This document shows, piece after piece, positions 54,310-62,869 of a stretch of 64,000 nt of DNA. Both the position numbers and the translations under genes were made by a program. Positions within the stretch are counted from its first letter, which is position 1; the number at the start of each line of letters is the position of its first letter. Below the pieces are notes generated by a model. That model ran no database searches, was not told where the DNA came from, and saw nothing but the letters and a program-made list of their open reading frames with translations. Source of the stretch: Parablautia muri (GTDB lineage Bacteria > Bacillota > Clostridia > Lachnospirales > Lachnospiraceae). Location: contig NZ_QZDT01000002.1 of the NCBI RefSeq assembly GCF_009917485.1, positions 185,336 through 249,335 on the forward strand, read 5' to 3'.

Positions 54310-55035
54310 CTATAGCAAAGACAATGCCGCCTCGTCTGCTACGATGGTGACATTTCTATGCAGCTGCAGCACAGAAGCCGGTACCTTTGGTGTAATTGGT
54401 CCAAAAAACGCTTCCTTTACAATCTGTGCTTTATCCTCACCGCTTACTACCACTAAAATTTTCTCTGCATGCATGATTGTTCCAATTCCCATCGTATATG
54501 CCTGCTTAGGCACATCTTCAATAGATGCAAAAAATCTTTGATTTGCTTTTATGGTTGATTCTGTCAAGTCTACACAGTTCGTCTGCGCTGCAAAAGCTGT
54601 TCCCGGTTCATTAAAGCCAATGTGGCCATTGTGCCCTAGCCCTAAAAGCTGTAAATCAATACCGCCCACATCGGCAATAATCCTGTCATAATCCTTACAT
54701 GCCTTTTCGCCATCCGGCTCCATTCCGTCCGGAAGGAATGTTCTTTCCTTATTGATGTTCACCTTGCCAAACAAATTGTCATGCATAAAATAATAATAAC
54801 TTTGGTCGTTATCTCTTGGAAGCCCTTTGTATTCATCCAAATTCACCGTAGTTACTTCCGAAAAATCCAAATCCCCTTTGTTATACCATTCCACCAACTG
54901 GGCATATGCCCCAATCGGTGTGGAACCTGTTGCAAGTCCCAGTACACAGTTCGGCTTCATAATTACCTGCGCAGATAAAATATTGGCCGCTTTCCTGCTC
55001 ATGTCGCTGTAATCCTTGGCTCTTATGATTTTCAT
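54310..55035 (-). CDS. nagB: Glucosamine-6-phosphate deaminase
   Basis: NagB converts glucosamine-6-phosphate to fructose-6-phosphate and ammonia, the exit point for amino sugars into glycolysis. The 241-residue protein has LGLATGSTPIGAYAQLV near the start, TTVNLDEYKGLP, LLGLGHNGHIGFNEPGTAF and TMGIGTIMHA, all standard motifs. An upstream frame exists, but GAGG lies 5 bases before the ATG at 55035. It lacks nagA as a neighbour. It would complete the pathway started by MurQ at the other end of the window. Confidence 0.97.
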   Translation of the reverse strand: MKIIRAKDYSDMSRKAANILSAQVIMKPNCVLGLATGSTPIGAYAQLVEWYNKGDLDFSEVTTVNLDEYKGLPRDNDQSYYYFMHDNLFGKVNINKERTFLPDGMEPDGEKACKDYDRIIADVGGIDLQLLGLGHNGHIGFNEPGTAFAAQTNCVDLTESTIKANQRFFASIEDVPKQAYTMGIGTIMHAEKILVVVSGEDKAQIVKEAFFGPITPKVPASVLQLHRNVTIVADEAALSLL

Positions 55036-55109
55036 TTTTCCCTCATTTCCGCGCATCCCCTGGCGCTTAATATTATTGTATTACTCTGTATCTTATGCGA
55101 TGGAATTCT

Positions 55110-55160
55110 AAAAAAATAAAAAGGTCTGAAACGCCCTTTCTTACTGGATTTTCAAACCTT
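55110..55160 (-). terminator. Terminator after tRNA-Leu
   Basis: The stem AAGGTTTGAAA / TTTCAGACCTT (one G-T pair) is followed by TTTTATTTTTTTAG on the minus strand, directly downstream of the tRNA. Confidence 0.82.
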
Positions 55161-55167
55161 CTAGTCC

Positions 55168-55250
55168 TGCCGGCGGTGGGACTTGAACCCACACGTGGTT
55201 GCCCACAACAGATTTTGAGTCTGCCTCGTCTGCCATTCCGACACGCCGGC
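55168..55250 (-). tRNA. tRNA-Leu, anticodon CAA
   Basis: An 83-base class II tRNA. Acceptor arms GCCGGCG and CGCCGGC pair, the anticodon loop is CTCAAAA (anticodon CAA) closed by GCAGA/TCTGT, a long variable arm follows (TGTGGGCAACCACG), and the T-loop is GGTTCAAGTCC. The discriminator is A and CCA is not encoded. It is a single gene with its own promoter and terminator. Confidence 0.95.
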
Positions 55251-55265
55251 CCATATAAATTTAAC

Positions 55266-55305
55266 AGCCGAATATTACTATAGCATATTCGGCTGCTATT
55301 GACAA
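55266..55305 (-). promoter_or_regulatory. tRNA-Leu promoter overlapped by a palindrome
   Basis: A -35 TTGTCA (55300-55305) and -10 TATAGT (55277-55282) are 17 bases apart. A perfect 10-base inverted repeat AGCCGAATAT / ATATTCGGCT (55266-55294) surrounds the -10 box. Confidence 0.75.
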
Positions 55306-55390
55306 GTTTTTTCACAAATTTTTTAAATTTTTTTGCCTTATTTTGTCCTGCTTATTTGAGCCACAAATAAACCAGAATTTCATCCTTGGC

Positions 55391-56662
55391 CTAAAAGGCA
55401 AGCTTATCATAGACTTCAAAGCAATCTAATGTTGCAAAATAATCTTTCGGCATCTCAGCCCTTCTAATCATCCGAACACTTCCATCTTCTTTCAGCAAAA
55501 GCTCCGCCGACCTTAACTTACCATTGTAATTATATCCCATAGCATGCCCATGCGCGCCTGTATCATGAATCACAAGGTAATCCCCTTTCTCAATTTGCGG
55601 CAGCATTCTGTCAATGGCAAATTTATCATTGTTCTCGCAAAGAGAACCGGTAACATCATATTTATGGTCACAGGGCGCATTTTCCTTTCCAAGCACTGTA
55701 ATATGATGGTAAGCGCCATACATAGCCGGGCGCATCAAATTTACCGCACATGCATCCACACCGATGTATTCCTTATATGTGTGTTTTTCGTGAATCGCCT
55801 TCGTCACAAGCTGTCCATAAGGCCCCATCATGAACCGTCCCATCTCCGTATAAATAGCTACATCTCCCATTCCGGCCCGAACAAGCACTTCCTCATAGAC
55901 CTTACGCACCCCTTCTCCGATTGCCCGAATATCATTGGGCTCCTGATCCGGCGTGTAAGGGATTCCTACTCCTCCAGAAAGGTTAATAAACTTTATATGG
56001 GCGCCCGTCTCCTTTTCCAGCTTAACCGCCAATTCAAACAGTTCCTTAGCCAAAACCGGATAATATTCGTTTGATACTGTGTTGCTTGCAAGAAAAGCAT
56101 GGATTCCAAAATTTTCAACTCCTTTTTCCTTCAGAATACGGTATCCCTCAAACATTTGTTCTGTGGTGAATCCATATTTGGCATCTCCAGGGTTATCCAT
56201 AATTCCATTACTCATTTTGAATATGCCGCCTGGATTGTATCTACAGCTTATAGTCTCCGGCAGCTTCCCTAAAATATTCTCCACAAATTCAATATGTGTA
56301 ATATCATCCAGATTAATAATTGCACCGATTTTGGCCGCATAAGCATACTCTTGGGCCGGTGTATCGTTTGAAGAAAACATGATATCTTCCCCTTTTACTC
56401 CAACCGCTTTGCTCAGCATCAGCTCTGTCATGGAAGAACAATCGCATCCGCAATCATACTCTCTGAGAATTTGAATCAGATAAGGATTTGGAGTTGCTTT
56501 TACTGCAAAATATTCCTTAAATCCCGGATTCCATGCAAACGCCTCCTTAACGGCCCTTGCATTTTCACGAATCCCCTTTTCGTCATATAAATAAAAGGGA
56601 GTTGGGTACATTTCAGCAATCTCCTGGGCCTTTTCCTTTGTGATAAATGGTATCTTATTCAT
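55391..56662 (-). CDS. Diaminopimelate decarboxylase-like PLP enzyme
   Basis: A fold-III PLP enzyme of 423 residues. The PLP lysine is in YFAVKATPNPYLIQIL (about 50-65). Other family sites are present but altered: the usual HIGS segment reads GIHAFLASNT, EPGR reads EMGRFMMG, and the second active-site region is DACAVNLMRPAMYGAYHH with GSLCENND. It probably decarboxylates meso-diaminopimelate to lysine or acts on a related amino acid; the differences leave the substrate open. It overlaps the TrmB-type regulator by 8 bases, so the two are coupled, which is unusual for plain lysA. Confidence 0.8.
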   Translation of the reverse strand: MNKIPFITKEKAQEIAEMYPTPFYLYDEKGIRENARAVKEAFAWNPGFKEYFAVKATPNPYLIQILREYDCGCDCSSMTELMLSKAVGVKGEDIMFSSNDTPAQEYAYAAKIGAIINLDDITHIEFVENILGKLPETISCRYNPGGIFKMSNGIMDNPGDAKYGFTTEQMFEGYRILKEKGVENFGIHAFLASNTVSNEYYPVLAKELFELAVKLEKETGAHIKFINLSGGVGIPYTPDQEPNDIRAIGEGVRKVYEEVLVRAGMGDVAIYTEMGRFMMGPYGQLVTKAIHEKHTYKEYIGVDACAVNLMRPAMYGAYHHITVLGKENAPCDHKYDVTGSLCENNDKFAIDRMLPQIEKGDYLVIHDTGAHGHAMGYNYNGKLRSAELLLKEDGSVRMIRRAEMPKDYFATLDCFEVYDKLAF

Positions 56663-57464
56663 AATTTTCTCCTCCTTGCAACCGTATCAATTTTATTTCA
56701 TTTCGAAGCGTCTCCTTAAAGACACTGATAAAATTCCGCTGTCCTGTATACAGGCATGTGTCATCCTTGCTTCCGGTGAATTCCCCCGTCAGTGCATATT
56801 CGGAATCAATAATTAACCGAATGCTATTTCCCTTTGCACTTCCTCTATATATAGTGCTGTCCTTTTGCATATGTTTTTTCAGCTCTGAAATAACATCCAT
56901 TTGTAAAGCCGCATCTCCATTTGCGTTCTCAAAAGATGGCAGGTCTGATGCAATGCCCGTCCTCATTGATTCATTATCTGTTATAAGTACAAGCTTAATC
57001 TTTTTTTCAAGCACCTTGCAGAACTCTTCCTGGAGTTTTTCTATGATTTCGTAAGATGCGGAGAAGTAAATCCTCATTTGGGCCTCTTGAATCATATGGA
57101 TGATTTTGTCCCAAATATTTTGGCTGCCTGTAATTGTGATATAGCCAATCTCACTTTTTTTTATGGCGGGAATATTCTTAATCAAATATTCCTTCTCCCT
57201 GCATAAGCTCCTGATTTTATTTTCACAAAATTCTTCTATGGGTACAGCCATATATTTGTTGGAGCTTCCCTCTATCAGGTAAGCAGCTCCCTTATCCGTA
57301 AGGACGGAAAGACCACTGTAAACATTGGATCGTGATATACCGGTCAGTTTTGCAACCTCATATCCATTCAGCTCTCCCTGTTGGTATAAACATAGATAAA
57401 TATTTGCTTCCTGTCTGGTTAGTCCAAAAGAACCCAATTTATCTAACACTATATTTTCTTCCAT
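56655..57464 (-). CDS. TrmB-family transcriptional regulator
   Basis: A 269-residue regulator. The N-terminal winged helix has GLTRQEANIYLCLYQQGELN and AKLTGISRSNVYSGLSVLTD; the C-terminal part (about 110-265) resembles the ligand-binding, phospholipase-D-like region of TrmB proteins. TrmB regulators are best known from archaeal sugar transport and also occur in Clostridia. Its direct coupling with the decarboxylase gene suggests that it controls that gene in response to an amino acid or sugar, an inference from position. Confidence 0.85.
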   Translation of the reverse strand: MEENIVLDKLGSFGLTRQEANIYLCLYQQGELNGYEVAKLTGISRSNVYSGLSVLTDKGAAYLIEGSSNKYMAVPIEEFCENKIRSLCREKEYLIKNIPAIKKSEIGYITITGSQNIWDKIIHMIQEAQMRIYFSASYEIIEKLQEEFCKVLEKKIKLVLITDNESMRTGIASDLPSFENANGDAALQMDVISELKKHMQKDSTIYRGSAKGNSIRLIIDSEYALTGEFTGSKDDTCLYTGQRNFISVFKETLRNEIKLIRLQGGENYE

Positions 57465-57684
57465 TTTAACTTACATTCCTTTCGCTTCGCTCAGGCACAA
57501 ATCGGCGATGAAACATTTACATTTTTCTTTCAACTTATACCTCCTGCATACCGCAAGCTACGAGTGATGTCTGCAATACTGCCACCAATAAGACATTTGG
57601 AAGCTTACTTCCAATTAAGCGCCTTATTTCACCAACCGGTTTAAAAAAAGCATCCGGACTTTATTAGTAGTTCTTTATAGGAAC
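57465..57684. repeat. Leader of trmB with palindromic repeats, family B copy 3
   Basis: The region contains ACTTATACC-TGCATACC-AAGCTACG (57533-57566), also found at 46957-46990, and the hairpin TTGGAAG/CTTCCAA (57597-57614), also found at 46935-46960. The trmB promoter lies just to the right, so the repeats are transcribed in the trmB leader. Confidence 0.55.
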
Positions 57685-57713
57685 ACTATAATAAAATCTG
57701 AATGCTATGTCAA
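57685..57713 (-). promoter_or_regulatory. Sigma-A promoter of trmB-decarboxylase operon
   Basis: A perfect -35 TTGACA (57708-57713) and -10 TATAGT (57685-57690) are 17 bases apart on the minus strand. The leader is about 215 bases. Confidence 0.85.
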
Positions 57714-57737
57714 TAGCTATGTTAATATAAATTATAA

Positions 57738-58415
57738 TCACAAGTTTTCAATCTGCCAGTCAATCGGTTCAATACCGTGCTCTGAAAGGAATTGATTTGT
57801 CCGGCTAAAATGCTTACATCCAAAAAATCCTCTAAAAGCAGACAGCGGACTCGGATGCGGCGCCTTTAAAATGAAATGCTTTGGATTGGTGAGCATTGGA
57901 ATCTTGCTTTGTGCGGGTTTCCCCCAAAGCAAATATACAATGGGCCTATCCTGTGCATTTACCGCCTCAATGATAGCGTCTGTAAATGTCTCCCATCCTT
58001 TCCCCTGATGAGAGCCTGCCTGATGGGCACGCACCGTAAGCACAGTATTTAACATTAACACTCCCTGGTCAGCCCATTTTTTCAGATAACCATTATTTGG
58101 AATATAGCATCCTAAATCCTCTTGAAGTTCCGTATAAATATTTTGCAAAGAAGGCGGAATTTCAGGCTGATCGGGTAAAACGGAAAAGCAAAGCCCATGG
58201 GCCTGATGTTCGCCGTGATAGGGATCCTGTCCTAAAATCAAAGCCTTCACTTTACTAAGTGGTGTGAAATGAAAAGCATTAAAAATATCATCTGCCGGCG
58301 GGTAAATCACACGCGTATCATATTCTTTTCTCACAAAGTGATAAAGCTCTTTATAATAGGGTTTGCGAAATTCCCCCTGAATATATTCCAGCCAATCATT
58401 ATCAATCATTGCCAT
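57738..58415 (-). CDS. ung: Uracil-DNA glycosylase
   Basis: Ung removes uracil from DNA. The catalytic motif ALILGQDPYHGEHQAHGLCF lies near residues 55-74 and the second motif HPSPLSAFRGF near 186-196. The 225-residue length is normal for family 1. The start at 58415 has only a distant AGG site. It follows hisF by 33 bases and may share a transcript. Confidence 0.97.
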   Translation of the reverse strand: MAMIDNDWLEYIQGEFRKPYYKELYHFVRKEYDTRVIYPPADDIFNAFHFTPLSKVKALILGQDPYHGEHQAHGLCFSVLPDQPEIPPSLQNIYTELQEDLGCYIPNNGYLKKWADQGVLMLNTVLTVRAHQAGSHQGKGWETFTDAIIEAVNAQDRPIVYLLWGKPAQSKIPMLTNPKHFILKAPHPSPLSAFRGFFGCKHFSRTNQFLSEHGIEPIDWQIENL

Positions 58416-58447
58416 TGTAATTCTATGTCCTTCCCTAATCTGCCTTC

Positions 58448-59209
58448 TTATAATCTGACAGGCACTCCTTTTTCTTTCAAATATTTTTTTAAATCCTGTA
58501 TTTCCAACTCTTTATAATGAAACAGGGATGCGGCTAAAACTGCCTCCGCCTTTCCCTCCTTTAAGGCCTCATAAAAATGTTCCTTTGTTCCGGCGCCTCC
58601 TGAAGCAATGACAGGAATAGAAACGCTTTCCGCTACCGCTTTCGTAAGGGCGATATCATAACCTGCCTTTGTTCCGTCACAGTCCATGCTGGTAAGCAGG
58701 ATTTCTCCTGCCCCCAATTTCTCCGCTTTCATGGCCCATTCAACAGCATCAATCCCCATGTCTAACCGGCCGCCGTTTTTAAAAATGCTAAAGCCACTTC
58801 CATCTTCCCTGCGCTTAGCGTCAATGGCCACTACCACACACTGGCTGCCGAATTTATCAGCTGCCTCGCTTATCAAATCAGGATTCATGATAGCAGCAGA
58901 ATTAACTGCTACCTTGTCCGCCCCTTCCCGGAGAATCATTTTAAAATCGTCAACTGTCCTGATGCCTCCGCCTACCGTAAAGGGAATAAACACTGTCTCC
59001 GCCACCTTGCGTACCATATCCGCCTTAATATCCCTGGCATCTGACGAAGCTGTAATATCCAAAAAAACAAGTTCATCTGCGCCCGCCTTATCATAAATCT
59101 TCCCAACCTCAACCGGATCACCAGCATCACGTAAATTTACAAAGTTTGTTCCCTTTACCACCCTGCCGTTCTTTACATCAAGGCAGGGAATAATTCTTTT
59201 TGTATGCAC
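58448..59209 (-). CDS. hisF: Imidazole glycerol phosphate synthase, cyclase subunit
   Basis: HisF is the (beta-alpha)8 cyclase that joins with HisH to make imidazole glycerol phosphate and AICAR. It starts with [19 protein letters not shown] (first catalytic Asp) and has [11 protein letters not shown] (second Asp), [13 protein letters not shown] and [10 protein letters not shown]. The start is GTG at 59209, 8 bases after GGAGG. Only hisH and hisF of the histidine pathway are present here. A terminator-like hairpin lies between them. Confidence 0.97.
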   Translation of the reverse strand: MHTKRIIPCLDVKNGRVVKGTNFVNLRDAGDPVEVGKIYDKAGADELVFLDITASSDARDIKADMVRKVAETVFIPFTVGGGIRTVDDFKMILREGADKVAVNSAAIMNPDLISEAADKFGSQCVVVAIDAKRREDGSGFSIFKNGGRLDMGIDAVEWAMKAEKLGAGEILLTSMDCDGTKAGYDIALTKAVAESVSIPVIASGGAGTKEHFYEALKEGKAEAVLAASLFHYKELEIQDLKKYLKEKGVPVRL

Positions 59210-59257
59210 ACTCTATTCCTCCATCCGTTCATCTTGCTTTCATCCTAATTTAACTCA

Positions 59258-59298
59258 AAGAAAAATGCCCGCCCTTCTAGGTGTTTTCAGGCATTTTC
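59258..59298 (-). terminator. Terminator or attenuator between hisH and hisF
   Basis: Minus-strand arms GAAAATGCC and GGGCATTTTTC enclose a loop of about 19 bases and end in a short T-run, between the hisH stop and the hisF start. Confidence 0.65.
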
Positions 59299-59307
59299 TC
59301 CGTATTT

Positions 59308-59916
59308 TTATACTTTAATATGAATAAAATTCTTAAGGATTTTAAGCCCTGTATCCGAACTTTTTTCCGGATGGAACTGGCAGGCAAAAAGATTTCCCTT
59401 TTCCACCGCTGCATGAATTAATGTTCCATATTCTGTAGTTGCCATCACAATATCGGCTTCCTTTGCCTTTAAGTAATAGGAATGCACAAAATACACATAA
59501 AAATCCTGTATCCCCTGAAATAATCGCCCCCGATTGGGAAATTCCAGGGAATTCCAGCCTATATGAGGAATCTTTATACCAGCTTCTTCCGGTATACGCA
59601 AAATTTCTCCCTCTAACAGCCCAAGGCCTTTCACGCCAGGGCTCTCCTCACTCCTATTAAACATAAGCTGTAAACCCAGACAAATCCCCAAAAAGGGGAT
59701 TCCTCTGTAAGACACTTCATGAATCACTTCCACAAGGTCATAAAAATGCAGCTTTTCCATGGCATCTCCAAAGGCTCCCACCCCAGGCAAAATCACTCTG
59801 TCAGCCTTTAAAATCACTTCTCTGTCCCTGGTGATAACAGCATCCTCTCCCAGAGAAAGAAGTGCCTTCTCCACACTTTTAATGTTCCCGGCATCATAGT
59901 CAATTATCGCTGTCAA
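59308..59916 (-). CDS. hisH: Imidazole glycerol phosphate synthase, glutaminase subunit
   Basis: HisH supplies ammonia to HisF. It opens AIIDYDAGNIKSVEKAL and has GVGAFGDAM, the nucleophile elbow LGICLGLQLMF (Cys about 81) and the His-Glu pair in CQFHPEKSSDTG. The start codon is TTG at 59916, inside the end of the upstream gene (17-base overlap) with GGAG 10 bases before it, so its translation is probably coupled to the charged membrane protein upstream. It is 202 residues long, as expected. Confidence 0.96.
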   Translation of the reverse strand: MTAIIDYDAGNIKSVEKALLSLGEDAVITRDREVILKADRVILPGVGAFGDAMEKLHFYDLVEVIHEVSYRGIPFLGICLGLQLMFNRSEESPGVKGLGLLEGEILRIPEEAGIKIPHIGWNSLEFPNRGRLFQGIQDFYVYFVHSYYLKAKEADIVMATTEYGTLIHAAVEKGNLFACQFHPEKSSDTGLKILKNFIHIKV

Positions 59917-61879
59917 GTCCTATTATCTCCTCTTCCTCGGGCAAAATGTCCTGAGGCTGCATTGCTTCTTCCTGTGCCTTCTCCTCACCTGGTGCAGTAA
60001 ACTCCGTACCGTTTACAATAGCTGTCAGCCTTTTCGTGTATGTAACATCATCATAAGCATTGATTTCCACCGCTTCTTCCGGTGTAATTCCATATCTGTC
60101 AAGAGCACCACAGATCTGCTGGTACAATATATTTAACTCATTCTGAGTCTCATATTCCTCTACTCCCGTCAGGCTATGGTAATAGTCTACTCCCTGCATA
60201 AGCGAATGCAAAGCTTCCAGCTCCTGATCTAACAGCATATTATTCTGATAGGATTTCCATCTTCTTTCAAGCTTTAAAATAAGATCTGCCCGCTCATACA
60301 TGATTGTCTCATCACTATTTCGTCTTTTATTATAGAGAAATTTGTACACCGTCTCATAATCTTTTTCATTGTAAGCCGTATGAACTCTTTGTCGCTGTTC
60401 ATATTCCGGAAGGAGATTGCTTAAAATGAAAATACTTGCAAGAAGCGTAGCACAAAGAGCAATCATCAGTATCAAAACCTTTTTGCTTATGATAGGTCTT
60501 TCAATCACCACTTCTCTGGGCTTCTTTTCCTTCTTTACTTTCTTTACTTTCTTTTTCTTATCATCCTTTTTAGGCGCTGCTTTTTCTTTTTTCTTCCCTT
60601 TCTTTTCTTTCTTCTCCTTCTTTTTCTGTGCTTCCTTCTTGATTTCTTCTCTCTCTGACTCGTTTATTTCTTTCAGTCCATTAACACTATCCTGATTCTC
60701 ATCAAACCCATCGGCTTCCTCTGTTAATAAGCCTTTTAACTTCGAAAAGAGCCCCGGCTTTTTTTCATCCTTCTCTCTTATAATATCTTCCGGAACACCG
60801 TCCTTGGCATCCACACCACCTCTCGCTTCCATTTCAGTATCCAATGCAAGTTCCACATCTTCATCAGAGTCTTCGGCTTTCTTTTTCCCGCCAAATAATT
60901 TTTTTATTAAGCCGCCTTCGCTTTTAGGTTTTTCTTTTTTATTCTTCTCTTTCTTTGAACGCTTTTTCTTTTTCGTCTTCTTTTCCGGAATACTTTCCAG
61001 TTCCTCGGCCGAATTAATATATTGATTTCCGTCACGCAAAACTTCCTTTAATTCATGTTCATCAAAAATATCAAAGGCAGAATCATCGCTCTCATCACTG
61101 CTATCCGCTTTGACACTTTCAAGCAGTTCCAAAATATCATCATTTACATTTTCATTTTTTTCAACATTCTTAAGCAAACCATTAATTTCGGCCAGGTCTG
61201 CATCTGTGCTGTCCATATTATCAACTAAATCTGTAACATCCATCTTTTCCATATTTAAATTGTTCCCCGGACTTAAATCAGTAAAATTAGCATCATTAAG
61301 GTCACGATTCACAGGTTCTTTATCCTCGGAATCACTGTCCATAAGGTTCATATCCATAAGATTGACATCTTTAGGAACCTCATCATCCTCCTCATTGATA
61401 TCTTCCACATTTGTATCTACGGCATATACATCCTTTGAGTTTGTAGTGTCAAAGTTCATGTTAAGCAAATCTGAAAGTGTATCATCAAGTTCTTCATCGT
61501 CTGAACCTTCCGTATCAATCTGCATCGAATCAATTGAGTCGATTAATTTCGCCAAATCATCCTGTGTCATATCATCTGTTTGCGGCACATCATTCTGCGC
61601 CCAACCATCTGCTTCTAGCACATCCGTCTGTACAGTATCCTCTTCAACTTGCGAATCAACCTGTGCAAGAATATTATCTAAACTGGCCTTCCAGTCATCA
61701 GAATCATTCGTAACCGTATCACTTTTCATTTCCGGAATATCCGTTGCCTTGGTAATCTTCTTCACCTCATCCGAGATTTTCTTTACATCCTTCATCGCAT
61801 CTTTCATGGTTCTATTTTGCTGTTCACTATTGTTCATTGCCTCCAATAGATCGTCCAAGTATTCTTCATCTGTATCCAT
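59900..61879 (-). CDS. Large charged single-span membrane protein of unknown function
   Basis: A 659-residue protein that I do not recognise. Residues 1-270 are very acidic and helical in short blocks (MDTDEEYLDDLLEAMNNSEQ; repeated runs such as ADLAEINGLLKNVEKN). Residues about 290-470 are very Lys-rich with KKKEKKEKKGKKKEK-type tracts. One membrane segment, VLILMIALCATLLASIFILS, lies near 480-500. The last 160 residues form a helical domain (HTAYNEKDYETVYKFLYNKR). With the tail outside, the charged part would face the cytoplasm. GGGG lies 8 bases before the ATG at 61879. It overlaps hisH. Confidence 0.85.
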   Translation of the reverse strand: MDTDEEYLDDLLEAMNNSEQQNRTMKDAMKDVKKISDEVKKITKATDIPEMKSDTVTNDSDDWKASLDNILAQVDSQVEEDTVQTDVLEADGWAQNDVPQTDDMTQDDLAKLIDSIDSMQIDTEGSDDEELDDTLSDLLNMNFDTTNSKDVYAVDTNVEDINEEDDEVPKDVNLMDMNLMDSDSEDKEPVNRDLNDANFTDLSPGNNLNMEKMDVTDLVDNMDSTDADLAEINGLLKNVEKNENVNDDILELLESVKADSSDESDDSAFDIFDEHELKEVLRDGNQYINSAEELESIPEKKTKKKKRSKKEKNKKEKPKSEGGLIKKLFGGKKKAEDSDEDVELALDTEMEARGGVDAKDGVPEDIIREKDEKKPGLFSKLKGLLTEEADGFDENQDSVNGLKEINESEREEIKKEAQKKKEKKEKKGKKKEKAAPKKDDKKKKVKKVKKEKKPREVVIERPIISKKVLILMIALCATLLASIFILSNLLPEYEQRQRVHTAYNEKDYETVYKFLYNKRRNSDETIMYERADLILKLERRWKSYQNNMLLDQELEALHSLMQGVDYYHSLTGVEEYETQNELNILYQQICGALDRYGITPEEAVEINAYDDVTYTKRLTAIVNGTEFTAPGEEKAQEEAMQPQDILPEEEEIIGLDSDN

Positions 61880-61924
61880 CCGACAATCCCCTCTCCTCAA
61901 TTTCACAACATATAGTTTAACACA

Positions 61925-62728
61925 CTAAAAAGCATTAGACAATTCTTTCATGAATTCTTCCGGCTTTTGGCATATTCCATGACCTTTTCCCTGAATTTCC
62001 TCCGTAATCTGATATAGCCTGCTATGTACTCTAAAAAGCTCCGCCTTCTGATTATAAAAGGCAATCTTTTCAAAGGGCCATCTAATCACTGTTGGATATT
62101 TCATTCCAACTCCCATTTCAATAAGACAAACTTTTTTATTCATTGTCCCCTGAAGCCATTTTTTATAAATAGACCATTGTGTCAAATATCCTTCCTCCAC
62201 ATACTTCAAAGCATTTACATTATTAAAAACTAAAGGCTTACCACAATGTGGACAAACAGGCTCCCTTATCGATTCCAATAAGCCGAGTTCTTCCTGCACC
62301 TCTTTTTCCCCAACATTTACTTCCTTCCAATATCTTTCAATTGACTGCAAAATATTTAGAGGCACATCATATAGTTCCGTGCTGCATCTTTCGCTACACT
62401 GCATCTTCCCATATCCACCACAAGGTTCTACAATACGTTCTTCATCCAGTCCTGCTTTTTTCATTCCTCCATCCTGACAAATTGACACAATAAAATAATT
62501 TTTCCCAGTCAGGCAATGTGCAATCAGGTGATAAAACTCTTTCTTTTCTTCTACCCTTCTATCTATCTCTATTTTTTCAATGTAGGGAACCATCCAAGAA
62601 TTTTTTATTAATTCCAACTTTTTTTGATACTCCGAATTATGTTGAAGTTTGGGAAGTAAATCCACTTCCTCCCCAAGGCCGATCAACACAAAATCCGCTT
62701 CGTTTATTTTATCAATAACCTGTTTCAT
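61925..62728 (-). CDS. Sir2-like (SIR2 superfamily) protein with zinc ribbon
   Basis: A 267-residue protein with a Rossmann start (ADFVLIGLGEEVDLLP) and the general layout of sirtuins: VSICQDGGMKKAGLDEERIV where classic sirtuins have Gln-Asn-Ile-Asp, then a four-Cys zinc ribbon (QCSERCS and PVCPHCGKPLVFNNV). The conserved catalytic His of the LHG motif reads PCGG instead, so NAD-dependent deacetylation is doubtful. The frame is open to 62812, but AGAGG lies 7 bases before the ATG at 62728. It is 46 bases upstream of the charged membrane protein. Confidence 0.75.
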   Translation of the reverse strand: MKQVIDKINEADFVLIGLGEEVDLLPKLQHNSEYQKKLELIKNSWMVPYIEKIEIDRRVEEKKEFYHLIAHCLTGKNYFIVSICQDGGMKKAGLDEERIVEPCGGYGKMQCSERCSTELYDVPLNILQSIERYWKEVNVGEKEVQEELGLLESIREPVCPHCGKPLVFNNVNALKYVEEGYLTQWSIYKKWLQGTMNKKVCLIEMGVGMKYPTVIRWPFEKIAFYNQKAELFRVHSRLYQITEEIQGKGHGICQKPEEFMKELSNAF

Positions 62729-62869
62729 CTTCCTGCCTCTACATATCGCAAACAAGACATACAATGATGCTCTATATAATTTAAACAATGCTGTACAATT
62801 TGCATAAATCACTGTAATAAGAGCCGGAATTCCTCCCGGCCCCGCTTTATATATCCGTTGTAAGAAACT

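Noticed and set aside
55036..55110. Promoter for nagB directly after the tRNA terminator
   Set aside because: AT-rich hexamers occur, but no -35/-10 pair with acceptable spacing was convincing.
57465..57684. Possible lysine riboswitch in the leader of trmB and the LysA-like gene
   Set aside because: The leader is long enough, but it consists of repeat-family hairpins found elsewhere, and I could not see the conserved L-box core or a terminator before the start codon.
61110..61928. 272-residue Ser/Phe-rich frame on the plus strand
   Set aside because: It is the reverse complement of the acidic and Lys-rich codons of the membrane-protein gene; composition is low-complexity and there is no ribosome binding site.
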